Source of the DNA: PHAA01 sp963665865
GTDB lineage: Bacteria > Bacillota > Syntrophomonadia > Syntrophomonadales > Syntrophomonadaceae
Assembly: GCA_963665865.2 (NCBI GenBank)
Contig: CAXXWF010000001.1
Span: 2,170,001-2,234,000, forward strand
Direction: 5' to 3'
DNA: 64,000 bases
In this document: piece after piece, positions 9,235 through 18,861 of the stretch
Layout of the letters: the number at the start of each line of letters is the position of its first letter
Numbering within the stretch: position 1 is the stretch's first letter
Made by a program: the position numbers and the translations under genes
The notes under the pieces: model-generated
What the model saw: only the letters and a program-made list of their open reading frames with translations
Databases searched by the model: none
Told to the model about the DNA's origin: nothing

Positions 9235-9428
9235 GGTTTGACATATGATAATTCCACGTTTACTATTGTATATATTAGTTCGCAAGTTTCTAAATATAGC
9301 AGTCCACAAGGCAACCGCAAAATCAAAAACCATTAACTAAGCACAGCACTACTGACAAAAATTGTCTTGCAATTTTCAGTTCTTTGAAACTTTAACATTT
9401 ACGAATTAAGATTGAGGTGATAAATTCC

Positions 9429-10406
9429 ATGGAATGGAATCAATTGAAATATTTTCAGGTAGTTGCCCAACTACAGCAATTCACACTCTCTGCCGAACAG
9501 CTGTTTATTTCACAACCTGCGCTTAGCCGTTCTATTGCCAAACTGGAAGAAGAACTAGGTGTTCCTCTATTCGAACGCCGTGGCAAAAAAATATTCCTAA
9601 ATCGCTATGGGCAAATTTTTCTTAAGCATGTAAATCTGGCAATGCAGGAAATGATTGAAGGCAAACAAGAAATTCAAGATCTTCTTGACCCGAATCGCGG
9701 TATGATATCATTAGCTTTCTTAAACGCACTAGGAACACACCTCGTCCCTGACATTATATCTAAATTTCGCTCTGAATACCCAGACGTACAATTTAAACTG
9801 TATCAAAACTCCACCATTCAAATGTTAGAACAGTTGGAATCAGGTAAAATCGATTTTTGCCTGTTTGGTCCTATCGTCACTCGGGAAAGATTCGCGTGGG
9901 TTCAGTTATTTAGCGAAGAATTGGGGGTCATTGTTCCAAGCGACCACTTGCTAGCCAGCCGCCACATCATTCAGCTTACTGAAATAGCCGATGAACCCAT
10001 TATTACCTTCAGAAAAGAGACTGGTTTTCGCATATTAACCGAGCTATTATTCAAAGAAGTTGGTGCAACTCCCCATATAGCATTTGAAGTTGATAGTTTT
10101 GTGACACTAGTTGGTATGGTCGAGGCAAAGCTTGGCATCGCCCTTGTACCTAATTTGACAGGACTTGAAAAAACACAGCTTTCTTTTTTGCGAATCTCTG
10201 AACCTGAACCTATACATCGTTGTATCACTGGAATGGCTTGGGTTAATAGCAGATGCCTCTCACCTTCAGCCATAGTTTTCCGTGATTTTGTGGTAAACTA
10301 TTTTCAGCGTAACTGTTTCTCAAGCGCTTTTTCCAGCATTTACAGCTTGGGTTCCGCTCCATCGACAGTACAAAACGAAACAATATTGCCCCAGCATGAT
10401 GCCTAG
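9429..10406 (+). CDS. LysR-family transcriptional regulator
   Basis: A 325-residue DNA-binding regulator. The N-terminal winged helix-turn-helix is typical (LKYFQVVAQ, LFISQPALSRSIAKLEEELG, PLFERRGKKI), followed by the two-lobed effector-binding domain. ATG 9429 was chosen because GAGGTGA lies eight bases upstream; the track start at GTG 9417 overlaps that site. It is divergent from the Zn-alcohol dehydrogenase and faces one copy of the conserved upstream element, the usual LysR layout, so it probably controls that dehydrogenase and perhaps the transporter operon downstream. It is similar to the other LysR gene near 16.2 kb. The C-terminus is somewhat longer than the usual 295-300 residues. 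Effector unknown. Confidence 0.88.
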   Translation: MEWNQLKYFQVVAQLQQFTLSAEQLFISQPALSRSIAKLEEELGVPLFERRGKKIFLNRYGQIFLKHVNLAMQEMIEGKQEIQDLLDPNRGMISLAFLNALGTHLVPDIISKFRSEYPDVQFKLYQNSTIQMLEQLESGKIDFCLFGPIVTRERFAWVQLFSEELGVIVPSDHLLASRHIIQLTEIADEPIITFRKETGFRILTELLFKEVGATPHIAFEVDSFVTLVGMVEAKLGIALVPNLTGLEKTQLSFLRISEPEPIHRCITGMAWVNSRCLSPSAIVFRDFVVNYFQRNCFSSAFSSIYSLGSAPSTVQNETILPQHDA

Positions 10407-10480
10407 TTTTGTAATATATTTATTATTACCTAAGCAGTCACTAGCATTTTTGGCAGAGTTCGATTGACTTTAGCTAAAAA

Positions 10481-10506
10481 GAAAGGTTATTCAAGAATGA
10501 CCTTTC
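10481..10506 (+). terminator. Hairpin after the LysR gene
   Basis: Arms GAAAGGTTATTC and GAATGACCTTTC pair over 12 positions with one G-U, with a two-base loop. It lies 75 bp after the LysR stop; a strong T-run is absent, so it may be a weak terminator. Confidence 0.4.
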
Positions 10507-10846
10507 ACCTCAGACACACCCACTCTACTATCCTCTTAGCAAACGCAATATATAATCCACTTTCTTAACGCTTTACTAGTTTAATTTAATCCGCCTCACG
10601 GTGCACGCACTATGACCTCTGCTGACTCCTGCAGGTTCAGCCATATCTATTGATATGGTTTATCTGATTACCTGACATATCCTGCAGATCTCCCCTGGTA
10701 AGAATGCTGACTTTCCCCCATCTCCCCGCCACATTTACTCCCGACAGCCTTTGGCAGCAAGGATTTCGCTTTGATATGCAAGCTCGTCCAACTACACCTA
10801 GCCTGATGCGATCGATTCCTGTTCGTCGCCTATGCCAGGCGCACAA
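10507..10846. other. Gene-free stretch, possible mobile-element debris
   Basis: No credible gene on either strand. A short hairpin (CCATATC/GATATGG) lies near 10650. The segment around 10690-10840 is unusually GC-rich and C-rich compared with its surroundings and recalls non-coding ends of mobile elements, but no transposase frame or terminal repeats were found. It ends in a LysR gene fragment. Confidence 0.3.
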
Positions 10847-10900
10847 AAGAAACTCGGCCGCCCTCTATTCGAACGCCCTGGTAAAAAAAGCAAATATTAA
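10847..10900 (+). pseudogene. Fragment of a LysR gene (DNA-binding domain)
   Basis: Seventeen codons read KKLGRPLFERPGKKSKY before a stop at 10898. The intact LysR gene at 9429 reads EELGVPLFERRGKKIFL at the matching place, and the DNA shares CCTCTATTCGAACGCC. The rest of the gene is absent. It lies just upstream of element copy 1 and the transporter gene, so a regulator once sat here. Confidence 0.6.
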
Positions 10901-10969
10901 ATACCGACCATATTATGGTTAAACCATATTTAATTCTACAATTTCCCCTATATTTACCGTATATATTAC

Positions 10970-11170
10970 ATCATTACCGAAATGCATGAATTAGATATAA
11001 ATTATGCATTGGACGGAGCACTTGGTTTGAAGTAATTTAAAGCAAGAAAGCAGTCAGAGGGGAGGTATATATACTGGGTTTTTGAAATTATTGGAAATTC
11101 CCCTTATACCGTGCGGAATTGAGAGGTTCAGTTTAAAGAAAGGAAAGGTTGAGTAAACTGTGTATTTAGG
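10970..11170 (+). promoter_or_regulatory. Three-copy upstream element, copy 1 (before the AAHS transporter)
   Basis: Matches copy 3 (55981-56136, minus) almost base for base over the first 110 bp, including GGTTTGAAGTAATTTAAAGC followed by AAGAAAGCA, and matches copy 2 (9082-9234, minus) downstream in CAGTTTA...GAGTAAACTGTGTATTT. It ends about 75 bp before the GTG start of the transporter, in the same orientation. It may be a promoter plus leader RNA, or a regulator-binding region; the AGGGGAGG block inside looks like a ribosome binding site for a lost gene. Confidence 0.6.
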
Positions 11171-11245
11171 GTTAGTCTAATTTTTATGGTCTGAGGATTT
11201 GGTTTCAGTTCCATACGACTTCATTAGAAACGGAGGAGTTTATTA

Positions 11246-12520
11246 GTGGCATCAGATGTAAATGAATTAGGTTATAGTAAGAAAATAGTTAATTTGGTTA
11301 TTTTGGGTACTGTAATTGCTTTTATGGCTGACGGAATGGACAATATGATGATGAGTATGTCACTGCAGGCAGTTATAAAAGATCTGGGTGTAAGTCAGCT
11401 CATGGCGGGTACTATTGGTACCGGTTCATTGATTGGAGCGGGTATCGGCGGTCTCTGCGCCGGCGTTGTAGCCGACCGGATTGGACGTATCAAGGTTATA
11501 ACTTGGTCCTTAGTTTGGTTCTCGGTTTTAACTGCGGGCCTTGCATTTTGCCATACCTTTAACTCATTTTTCTGGATACGTTTGCTTGCTGGTTTAGGTT
11601 TGGGTGCTGAATTTAGTATTGGTAGTGTGTATGTTGCAGAATTCATTTCTACTAAAAAACGTGCTTTTACTCTTGGTATCTTGACCGCCATGTGGGCAGT
11701 TGGATATATGATTGCAGCATTAATGGCTTCCTATTTATTACCTGCATGGGGATGGCGTCCAATGTTTATGATCGCTATAATACCTACAGTTTTTGCCGTT
11801 GGCATTCGTTACTTTCTGCCTGAATCTCCAGCTTGGCTGAAAGCTCAGGAATTAAAGAGTAAAGGTATTACTATTGCGAAAAAGAAAGATGCTGGTACGT
11901 ACAGTATAATATTTAATGATCCAGTACTTCGTAAAACCTTTCTCGTATGGGCTTTAGCTAATGTATTCTATCTTTTCGGATACTACGGAGCTATTACCTG
12001 GTTCCCCAGCTACGTTCAGAAAAGCTTTGCTATTAGTTTTGCAAAATCAGGCGTATATATTGCTCTAAACTATTTTGCAATGTTCATAGGCGGACTTGCT
12101 GGTGGTAGAATGGCTGATTTATGGGGCAGAAAAAAAGTATTCTGCGGCGCATGTATTGCTATAGCTATATTGGCTCCAGCTTTAGTATATTTTGCAAACC
12201 CATCTAATCTTATGTATTTGTTATTAGCTTTTGGATTCTGTTATGGTATTCCTCCCGGAATCCAGGGTGCATTCCAAGCTGAATGTTGGCCGACAGCAGT
12301 TCGTGGTACTGGCTTAGGAGGAACATTTAATATTGGTCGTCTGGGTTCGTTCCTCTCACCACTATTCATCGGTGTACTTGCTGTAAATTATTCTATAGGT
12401 GCTGGTATTGCTGCATTGGGTGTTGCATATGTATTAGCTGCAATTACCTTGATAGTTGGAGTTGGCGAAAAACAATTCGACTGTTCAGATGCTGAACATG
12501 ACCTTGAAGTAGTAGCGTAA
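11246..12520 (+). CDS. MFS transporter, aromatic acid:H+ symporter (AAHS)-like
   Basis: A 424-residue inner-membrane carrier with about 12 hydrophobic segments. The first helix has MADGMDNMMMS, like the D-G-x-D motif of AAHS carriers (PcaK, BenK type), and the first cytoplasmic loop has GVVADRIGRIK, the MFS signature; a second copy (GGRMADLWGRKK) starts the other half. It probably imports an organic acid with protons. GTG 11246 follows GGAGGAG. It leads a group with the flavoprotein at 12803 and the iron-containing alcohol dehydrogenase at 14779, though a hairpin lies between. The exact substrate cannot be read from sequence. Confidence 0.85.
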   Translation: MASDVNELGYSKKIVNLVILGTVIAFMADGMDNMMMSMSLQAVIKDLGVSQLMAGTIGTGSLIGAGIGGLCAGVVADRIGRIKVITWSLVWFSVLTAGLAFCHTFNSFFWIRLLAGLGLGAEFSIGSVYVAEFISTKKRAFTLGILTAMWAVGYMIAALMASYLLPAWGWRPMFMIAIIPTVFAVGIRYFLPESPAWLKAQELKSKGITIAKKKDAGTYSIIFNDPVLRKTFLVWALANVFYLFGYYGAITWFPSYVQKSFAISFAKSGVYIALNYFAMFIGGLAGGRMADLWGRKKVFCGACIAIAILAPALVYFANPSNLMYLLLAFGFCYGIPPGIQGAFQAECWPTAVRGTGLGGTFNIGRLGSFLSPLFIGVLAVNYSIGAGIAALGVAYVLAAITLIVGVGEKQFDCSDAEHDLEVVA

Positions 12521-12581
12521 TAGTAGAAGTACGCGTTGATTTGGGTCCATAATGTAAAATAGTAAACTGTGTAAAATTGTG

Positions 12582-12643
12582 AAAAAGTATGGCCCTTATG
12601 TGGTATTGTTTATGCGCTCAAACCAAAAGGGAACATACTTTTT
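12582..12643 (+). terminator. Stem-loop after the AAHS transporter
   Basis: AAAAAGTATG and CATACTTTTT pair perfectly over 10 bp around a loop of about 42 bases that itself has a CCCTT/AAGGG pairing. It lies 60 bp after the stop and ends in a T-run, as a rho-independent terminator would. Confidence 0.55.
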
Positions 12644-12802
12644 CATGTTATCCAACATATATTTTTACGTAAAGTTAAAATTCCCAAACGTAAAAGTTGA
12701 TAAAACGAGAATTTGGGGTATCACTAATGTTAATCTATATCTAATATACTGCCCAGGTTTTTTCATCGCAAAATTGCAGCAAAAAAAGGAGGTTGTTTAA
12801 AT

Positions 12803-14710
12803 TTGAAATACAATTTTCTGGAGCCTATTAAAATTGGCAAGATGGAATTGAAAAATAGAATTATCCTTCCTGCAATGGCTAGATTTCTCTGTGAGGATGG
12901 TTTTGTTACAGAACCATACATCGAATACTTTAGAACAATGGCAAAGGGTGGAAGCGCCCTTATTATAACGGGTATTATGCCTGTTGATCCCATATGGCCA
13001 AATACATCGTTACTACAACCGTGTTTATCTGACGACAAATATATGCCTGGATTGAAGGATGTAGTGGATGCGGTTCACGCCGAAGGAGCGAAGATTGCCT
13101 TTCAACCGTGGATGCCCGGTAGAGATCCTTTTTTGCCTAAAGACGTACCTGCAAAAGTTAAGGAAATTGCTATTGTAAATCGTTTAACCAAGGATGAAAT
13201 AAAGAATATTCAAAGAAAATACGTGAATGCCGCTATCCGCTGCCAAAAAGCCGGTGTAGATGCGATTGAGTTTCATATAGCGCACAATTTCTTGGCAGAA
13301 CAATTCTACAGCCCATTCTTTAACCTACGTCAAGATGAATATGGAGCACAGTCTGTTGAAAATTCAATGCGTTTTTCCTTAGAAATACTTGCAATGTTAA
13401 AAACGGAATTGGGAGACAGCGTTGAAATTATTGTCAAATTAAATGGCTCGGACATCTTGCCGGGTGGTGTTACACCTCATGTTTTGGCTGCCAGCGCCTT
13501 GATGCTTCAAAGAGCTGGAGTTTCCATGATTACTGTCAATGCTGGTGGTTCACATACCAGTGTGACCGGTATGAGTGCTGATGGCAATCAGGAAGAAGGA
13601 TGGAAAGTAGATTTAGCTGAAATAGTTAAAACAGTCGTTAACATACCAGTTGCTGCATGCGGCAATTTTGTACATCCAGAATATGTGGAGAAGGTTATTC
13701 AGGAAGGCAAGTGTGATTTAGCAGCTATCGGTAGAGGACAAATTGCAGATCCTCAGTGGGTAAATAAAGTCAGCAGCGGCAGAGAAGATGAAATCCGTCC
13801 CTGTATAGCCTGCTTATACTGCATCACACCGAGGCCCGTCGGTGAATCGGCCTGCAGCGTAAATCCACGTGACAGAGTAGAGTATAAAATAGATGAAAAT
13901 CTAAACAAAAATGGTAATGGGCGTAGTGTAGTGATTATTGGAGCAGGCCCAGCCGGTCTTGAGGCGGCGGTAACTCTGGCCGAGAGAGGCTTTAAAACAT
14001 TTGTATACGAAAAATTTGCAGATATCGGAGGAATGATGGCGCTTGCTGCAATTCCAATTGGCAAACAAAAATACAAGTGGATGCTTGACTACTATAGGAA
14101 ACAAATTACAAGGCTTAACATAGAGATGCATTATTCAACCGAAGTTAATATTGAAATTATCAAGAAACTGGATCCCTATGCTGTCATTGTAGCAACCGGA
14201 TCGTCTTCAAATATTCCTCCTATCAAGGGAATTGATGGCAAGAATGTTCTCAATGTTCGCACTTATCTGAGAAATTTGCCGTTGATAACGGGCAAGAATA
14301 TTGTTTGTATTGGTGCAGGACTAGCTGGCCTTGAGGTGGCCCGCATGCTGCAAGTAGCAGGAAATGATGTAACTGTTGTAGACATGATGTCTGAGGATGC
14401 TCCTCTTACGCTGAAGCATGCACTTGCAAAGGGGTATGCAAAAGAGGCGGGCGTTGTTGTTAATTTAGGCCAAAAGGTTTGTGAAATTCAGGATAATGTA
14501 GTCTTCGCAAAATCTCTTGATGAGTCAGTAACTATTGAACTGTCTGCAGATATCGTACTGTTGTCAGTAGATGTTAAGTCAAATCGTTCGTTTTTTGATC
14601 AGATATGCAATGAATATAAGCACGTTTATAATGTTGGTGATAGCAATACCATAGGTAATATCTTTGATGCTATCTCAGCAGGCAATCAAGTTGGACGCAC
14701 ATTAGAATAA
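12803..14710 (+). CDS. Old Yellow Enzyme-type NADH:flavin/2-enoate reductase with fused FAD domain
   Basis: A 635-residue flavoprotein. The N-terminal TIM barrel (about 1-330) is of the OYE type, with FHIAHNFLAEQFYSPFFNLR and DEYG. A [4Fe-4S] site follows (CIACLYC and the Cys of SACSVNPR). From about residue 370 there is a FAD/NAD(P) module (VVIIGAGPAGLEAAV, later VCIGAGLAGLEVA). This is the build of 2-enoate reductases, 2,4-dienoyl-CoA reductases and trimethylamine dehydrogenase. The likely job is reduction of an activated C=C bond in an unsaturated acid or acyl-CoA. TTG 12803 follows AAGGAGG. It lies between the AAHS transporter and an iron alcohol dehydrogenase. Substrate is inferred. Confidence 0.82.
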   Translation: MKYNFLEPIKIGKMELKNRIILPAMARFLCEDGFVTEPYIEYFRTMAKGGSALIITGIMPVDPIWPNTSLLQPCLSDDKYMPGLKDVVDAVHAEGAKIAFQPWMPGRDPFLPKDVPAKVKEIAIVNRLTKDEIKNIQRKYVNAAIRCQKAGVDAIEFHIAHNFLAEQFYSPFFNLRQDEYGAQSVENSMRFSLEILAMLKTELGDSVEIIVKLNGSDILPGGVTPHVLAASALMLQRAGVSMITVNAGGSHTSVTGMSADGNQEEGWKVDLAEIVKTVVNIPVAACGNFVHPEYVEKVIQEGKCDLAAIGRGQIADPQWVNKVSSGREDEIRPCIACLYCITPRPVGESACSVNPRDRVEYKIDENLNKNGNGRSVVIIGAGPAGLEAAVTLAERGFKTFVYEKFADIGGMMALAAIPIGKQKYKWMLDYYRKQITRLNIEMHYSTEVNIEIIKKLDPYAVIVATGSSSNIPPIKGIDGKNVLNVRTYLRNLPLITGKNIVCIGAGLAGLEVARMLQVAGNDVTVVDMMSEDAPLTLKHALAKGYAKEAGVVVNLGQKVCEIQDNVVFAKSLDESVTIELSADIVLLSVDVKSNRSFFDQICNEYKHVYNVGDSNTIGNIFDAISAGNQVGRTLE

Positions 14711-14778
14711 TGACATAATGCCCTTCTTTTCAGAAATTAATAAAATCTTTTTTAAAAATATGGAGGTGTGCATATCGT

Positions 14779-15939
14779 ATGAGAAGTTTTCAAACCACAA
14801 CGAAACCACTTGTAACGTTTGCAGAGGGATCATCTAAAGAGGCTGGATTAAAAATGAAGGCTCTCGGAGTTACTAAGGCGCTTGCAGTATATGACAAAGA
14901 TTTGTATTCATTTGGATTGGTGGAACCCATACTTAAAACCCTTGAGGATGAGGGAATTGAGTTTGTCCTTTTTGATCAGGTCGAAATAGACTGCCCAGAT
15001 TTTGTAGTGGAAGCTTGTATAAAAATGGCTAACGAGAATAATATTAATGGTTTTATTGGTATCGGTGGAGGCAGTACAATGGACACTGTCAAGGCAGCAT
15101 CCGTCTGCAGGAATCTACCCCTGCCAATCAGCCAGTATTATGCAGGCACATACACAGGGCCTGAACTTGTGCGCACCGACAAGCTGGTGCAGATTCCTAC
15201 TACAGCAGGTACCGGTGCCGAAGGTACACGTTCCTGTATCATTGCAGACACCCAGAGAAATGTAAAAGCTTCCTTGATTTCCAACTATTGCAAGGCCGAT
15301 GTTGCTATCCTTGATCCATTGCTTACCATGGGAATTCCCCCCTATGCTACTGCAATCACTGGCATAGACATTATTGCACACGCGACTGAAGCGCTGTGCT
15401 GTAATAGACGTAACGTCTATACGCATATGAACTGCGTAAAAGCAGTTGAACTTGCATGGAACAGCCTGCCGATTGCTTTTAACAATGGCAGTAATGTTGA
15501 AGCTCGTTCACATATGCTAGTTGCAGCTTACCTGAGTCTTACAGGCGAAAGCTACGGTAACTGCGGACATAGCCTGGCACATTCCGTTGGTGCCGTGTTC
15601 CATATTCCACACGGACATTGCTGCGCATGGTCATCTCCGGTTTCCCTCTACTATACACGTAATGACTGTGACTATGAGATTAGACTTCTTGCCCAAGCAA
15701 TGGGATTGGATAAAGATTCTCCGACAGTTGCTAAGGACGTTACCAACGCATATAAGCAATTGGTATTTGACTTAGGACTAAAGACTCCTAAGGAAATGGG
15801 AATCGATCGCGACGAATTTATGGCGATATGGCCGAAAGTTATGGCAGATCCTATTAAGGACGCTTTGGACACACCTCTTACTGTTGAGAGTTGTAAAGAT
15901 CTGCTTGCACAAATGTATGACCAAGAGCTAATAAAGTAG
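14779..15939 (+). CDS. Iron-containing alcohol dehydrogenase
   Basis: A 386-residue group III (Fe-dependent) alcohol dehydrogenase. The GGGSTMDTVKA segment binds NAD(P) pyrophosphate; IPTTAGTGAEGT and the later GHSLAHSVGAVFHIPHGHCC carry the substrate and metal residues, with the His pattern of the family. It reduces aldehydes or oxidises primary alcohols. ATG 14779 follows GGAGGTG. It follows the OYE-type flavoprotein by 68 bp on the same strand, likely the last gene of that unit because a strong terminator follows. Direction and substrate are not visible. Confidence 0.88.
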   Translation: MRSFQTTTKPLVTFAEGSSKEAGLKMKALGVTKALAVYDKDLYSFGLVEPILKTLEDEGIEFVLFDQVEIDCPDFVVEACIKMANENNINGFIGIGGGSTMDTVKAASVCRNLPLPISQYYAGTYTGPELVRTDKLVQIPTTAGTGAEGTRSCIIADTQRNVKASLISNYCKADVAILDPLLTMGIPPYATAITGIDIIAHATEALCCNRRNVYTHMNCVKAVELAWNSLPIAFNNGSNVEARSHMLVAAYLSLTGESYGNCGHSLAHSVGAVFHIPHGHCCAWSSPVSLYYTRNDCDYEIRLLAQAMGLDKDSPTVAKDVTNAYKQLVFDLGLKTPKEMGIDRDEFMAIWPKVMADPIKDALDTPLTVESCKDLLAQMYDQELIK

Positions 15940-15996
15940 GCTATATTATTTAGCACTCCGTCAATTGTCAAGGGTTAAGACTCTAAATGGGTAGTA

Positions 15997-16051
15997 AATA
16001 AAGCAAAGAGAACCCCGCCCACTATGTCGGCGGGGTTCTCTTTGCTTTATT
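15997..16051. terminator. Strong bidirectional terminator
   Basis: AATAAAGCAAAGAGAACCCC plus GCC pairs perfectly over 23 bp with its complement across a 9-base loop. GC-rich core, A-rich on one side and T-rich on the other. It separates the convergent iron alcohol dehydrogenase and LysR genes. Confidence 0.9.
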
Positions 16052-16212
16052 GAACATAGTTTTACGGCAGTGTAAGCGCTCAATAACAAGGTGCCTGTTA
16101 TCTTAACATAGGTTTCCGGAGCCGGGCGGAGATTAGAATCCATGAATAAAATCGTACTTGGGGACTCTTTTTTCAATCAAATCTATAATTTTAAATCGCT
16201 AATTTAACCTTT

Positions 16213-17088
16213 CTAAAGGCTTGAAAAGAAATCAATGACATATTGACGGAATCGTTCGGATGCTTTCGATACATAATGATTTTTTTTATAGGCAATCCCA
16301 ATCGTACGCCTGCAAATAGGACTTTCAATAGGGATATGTACGACTCCTGGGTGATTCATTAATAAAGAAAGGCCTGGTGAAAATGTGATGCCATAGCCCA
16401 TTCCAACGAGTTGGAGAATCGTTCCACCGTTTTCAACTTCAATAGTGGTATTTGGCTTGAACCCGGCTTGTTCGCAAAATGAATCAGAAATAGCCCTGAA
16501 GCCATGTCCTGGTAACGACCCGATAAATTTTTCGTTTTTCGCTTCTATTAATAAAACACTTTTTCGAGTTGAAAAGTGATGTTCCTTTGGAACAGATAAA
16601 AATATTTCTTCATCTATTAGTGGAATCCACTCTATGCCCTTACCCGTTATTGGATATGTAGATATACATAGATCTACTTGTGCGTTTTCTAAAATTTTTT
16701 TCATTTTTGTAGAAAAAGCATGATATTGCTTAATTCGTACATTTGGATATAATTTTAGAAATCCACCTAGCAAGATTGATAATGTATGGGGCAAGGTAGC
16801 TGCGATAGAAATAATACCTTCATCTAACCCAGCCAGTTCTTTAATTTGCCGTTCTCCCTCCTCTATTTCCAATAAAGCTGCATTCGTACGTTCCAGCAAT
16901 ATTTCACCAAATTGATTTAGACGGATTTGTCTTCCCTTTCGTTGAAATAACGGTGATCCTAAACTCATTTCTAATTGTGAAATGGTTTTGCTTAATGCTG
17001 GTTGCGAAACATTGAGTTCGTTTGCAGCTTTCGTCATATGCTCAAGCTGAGCAGTCACCTGAAAATATTTTAGCTTAGAAATATCCAA
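16213..17088 (-). CDS. LysR-family transcriptional regulator
   Basis: A 291-residue regulator with an N-terminal helix-turn-helix (LKYFQVTAQ, ELNVSQPALSKTISQLEMSL, PLFQRKGRQIRL) and a LysR effector domain. It is divergent from the aldehyde dehydrogenase at 17220, with about 130 bp of AT-rich DNA between, so it probably controls that gene by responding to a pathway intermediate. It resembles the LysR protein at 9429 in the first 70 residues and length. The ATG 17088 start is preceded by a GGAGG-like site. Effector unknown. Confidence 0.88.
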   Translation of the reverse strand: MDISKLKYFQVTAQLEHMTKAANELNVSQPALSKTISQLEMSLGSPLFQRKGRQIRLNQFGEILLERTNAALLEIEEGERQIKELAGLDEGIISIAATLPHTLSILLGGFLKLYPNVRIKQYHAFSTKMKKILENAQVDLCISTYPITGKGIEWIPLIDEEIFLSVPKEHHFSTRKSVLLIEAKNEKFIGSLPGHGFRAISDSFCEQAGFKPNTTIEVENGGTILQLVGMGYGITFSPGLSLLMNHPGVVHIPIESPICRRTIGIAYKKNHYVSKASERFRQYVIDFFSSL

Positions 17089-17219
17089 GATTACATATCC
17101 TCCTTATAACTTATAGCTATTAATTAATAGAATATATATATTATACATTATAAGTGAACTATTATATAGTTTTGTATAAGGTTGTTGATAAATCAAAAAT
17201 ACAAATGGAGGTATGCTCA

Positions 17220-18701
17220 ATGAGTGATGTTTTGAAGATGTATATTGGTGGCAAATGGATTTTATCTAACTCGGGGAAAACAAGGGATATAATAAACCCG
17301 GCCAACGGAGAAGTAGTTGCCGTTGTTACAAACGGAAACGAGCACGATGTCAATCAAGCGGTTGAGGCAGCCAGGAAAGCCTTTTGTGACGATTCTAAAT
17401 GGAGAAATTTACCGGTGACGGAACGTCGAAGATTGCTTTTTGCCGTGGCTGACGCTCTGGAAAAGAGAGCTCCGGAAATAGCCCGAGAGGAAGCAATCAA
17501 TTGTGGCAAGCCCATACACGAGACAGAGCATTCGGTAGCTAGTGCAGCAGACAGATTTCGGTATAATGCAAGTCTAATAACCGCACCACAGGGCCAAGTT
17601 CTGGAAGATCCTAACCCGAATACCCATACTATGGTAGTAAAAGAGCCTATTGGAGTATGCGGTTCGATTGTCCCCTGGAATTTCCCTTTACCAATGGCTG
17701 CATGGAAATTAGCTCCTGCCCTGGCTGCGGGAAATACGGTGGTGTTGAAGCCTGCCAGCATAACTCCCCTGAGTGCAATTAAACTGTTTGAAGTTATGGA
17801 TGAAGTTGGATTTCCAGAAGGTGTAATTAACCTGGTTTTAGGTAACGGTTCTACAGTAGGTATGACCCTTGCCTCTCATCCTGATGTTGATAAAATTGCT
17901 TTCACCGGTAGTACAGAAATAGGACGAGAAATAATGCAGTCGGCAATACCAAGTATAAAAAAGACATCCCTTGAACTGGGCGGAAAATCCCCCAACGTTG
18001 TTTTTGCTGATGCGGATTTCGAAACGGCTGTTGATTATGCGCTTTATGGCATCTTTCATAACCAGGGTCAAGTATGTGGAGCCGGTTCCCGGTTGCTGCT
18101 CCAGGAAGATATTCATGACAAATTTGTTGCGAGTTTGGTTGAGCGCGCTCAAAAAATTAAAGTGGGAACCCAGTTTGAGCATGGGGTGGAAATGGGTTCC
18201 CTGTCTTCGCCAGATCATTTGGAAACAGTGCTTGGTTATGTGCAAATAGGCCTTGAAGAAGGAGCTGCCCTGGCCTGTGGCGGTAACCGCATCACGAAAG
18301 GTGAACTTGGTAAAGGGTATTTTATGGAACCGACAATCTTTATCGACGCAACCGAGGATATGAGAATTGTCCAGGAGGAAATCTTTGGCCCCGTACTAGT
18401 TGTACAGAAGTTTAAGGATGAAGCTGAAGCCATTCGCATGGCCAATAACACTGTTTTCGGTTTGGCTGGTGGTGTATTCACCAATGATGGGGCCAAGGCG
18501 CTGCGGGTAGGCAAAAAAATAAAAGCAGGGACAATTTGGATTAATACCTATCATACGATTTTTAGTAATATTCCATGGGGAGGCTATAAGCAAAGCGGTA
18601 TGGGACGTGATAACGGATCAAACGGCTTCGAGGAGTATCAAGAAGTGAAAACGATCGTATTAAACCTTAATGTCAAGCCATTAGGCCACTATTCCGCTTA
18701 G
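17220..18701 (+). CDS. Aldehyde dehydrogenase (NAD(P)-dependent)
   Basis: A 493-residue aldehyde dehydrogenase that oxidises an aldehyde to the acid. Seen are GVCGSIVPWNFPLPMA (cofactor and Asn), the FTGSTEIG loop, LELGGKSPN with the general-base Glu, and NQGQVCGAGSRL with the catalytic Cys; the C-terminal EIFGPVL and PWGGYKQSGMGRD are typical. ATG 17220 was chosen because GGAGG lies eight bases upstream; the longer frame from 17154 reads through that site. The sequence is of the betaine/gamma-aminobutyraldehyde dehydrogenase-like class, but the substrate cannot be fixed. LysR is divergent, and the NAD kinase-NfnAB genes follow. Confidence 0.92.
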   Translation: MSDVLKMYIGGKWILSNSGKTRDIINPANGEVVAVVTNGNEHDVNQAVEAARKAFCDDSKWRNLPVTERRRLLFAVADALEKRAPEIAREEAINCGKPIHETEHSVASAADRFRYNASLITAPQGQVLEDPNPNTHTMVVKEPIGVCGSIVPWNFPLPMAAWKLAPALAAGNTVVLKPASITPLSAIKLFEVMDEVGFPEGVINLVLGNGSTVGMTLASHPDVDKIAFTGSTEIGREIMQSAIPSIKKTSLELGGKSPNVVFADADFETAVDYALYGIFHNQGQVCGAGSRLLLQEDIHDKFVASLVERAQKIKVGTQFEHGVEMGSLSSPDHLETVLGYVQIGLEEGAALACGGNRITKGELGKGYFMEPTIFIDATEDMRIVQEEIFGPVLVVQKFKDEAEAIRMANNTVFGLAGGVFTNDGAKALRVGKKIKAGTIWINTYHTIFSNIPWGGYKQSGMGRDNGSNGFEEYQEVKTIVLNLNVKPLGHYSA

Positions 18702-18861
18702 AACTAACATCCTGAGAATGATATTGGCTCTCTTTTATCTATTGTTTAGAAGTTAGCAAAACTTCTATTTAGTGGTGAAGGAGAGCTATTTTTAGAACAG
18801 CGTGAGAGGAATTATAAATATCCCAATTAGGCCAATACTCTAAAAAGCTTTAAGTACGGAT

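Noticed and set aside
9142..9333. 63-codon minus-strand frame before the alcohol dehydrogenase
   Set aside because: Not open in the other two copies of the same element, and no good start; treated as part of the conserved element, with a note that a decayed coding origin is possible.
12579..12800. 73-codon plus-strand frame between transporter and flavoprotein
   Set aside because: Contains the terminator-like hairpin and has no ribosome binding site; likely untranslated.
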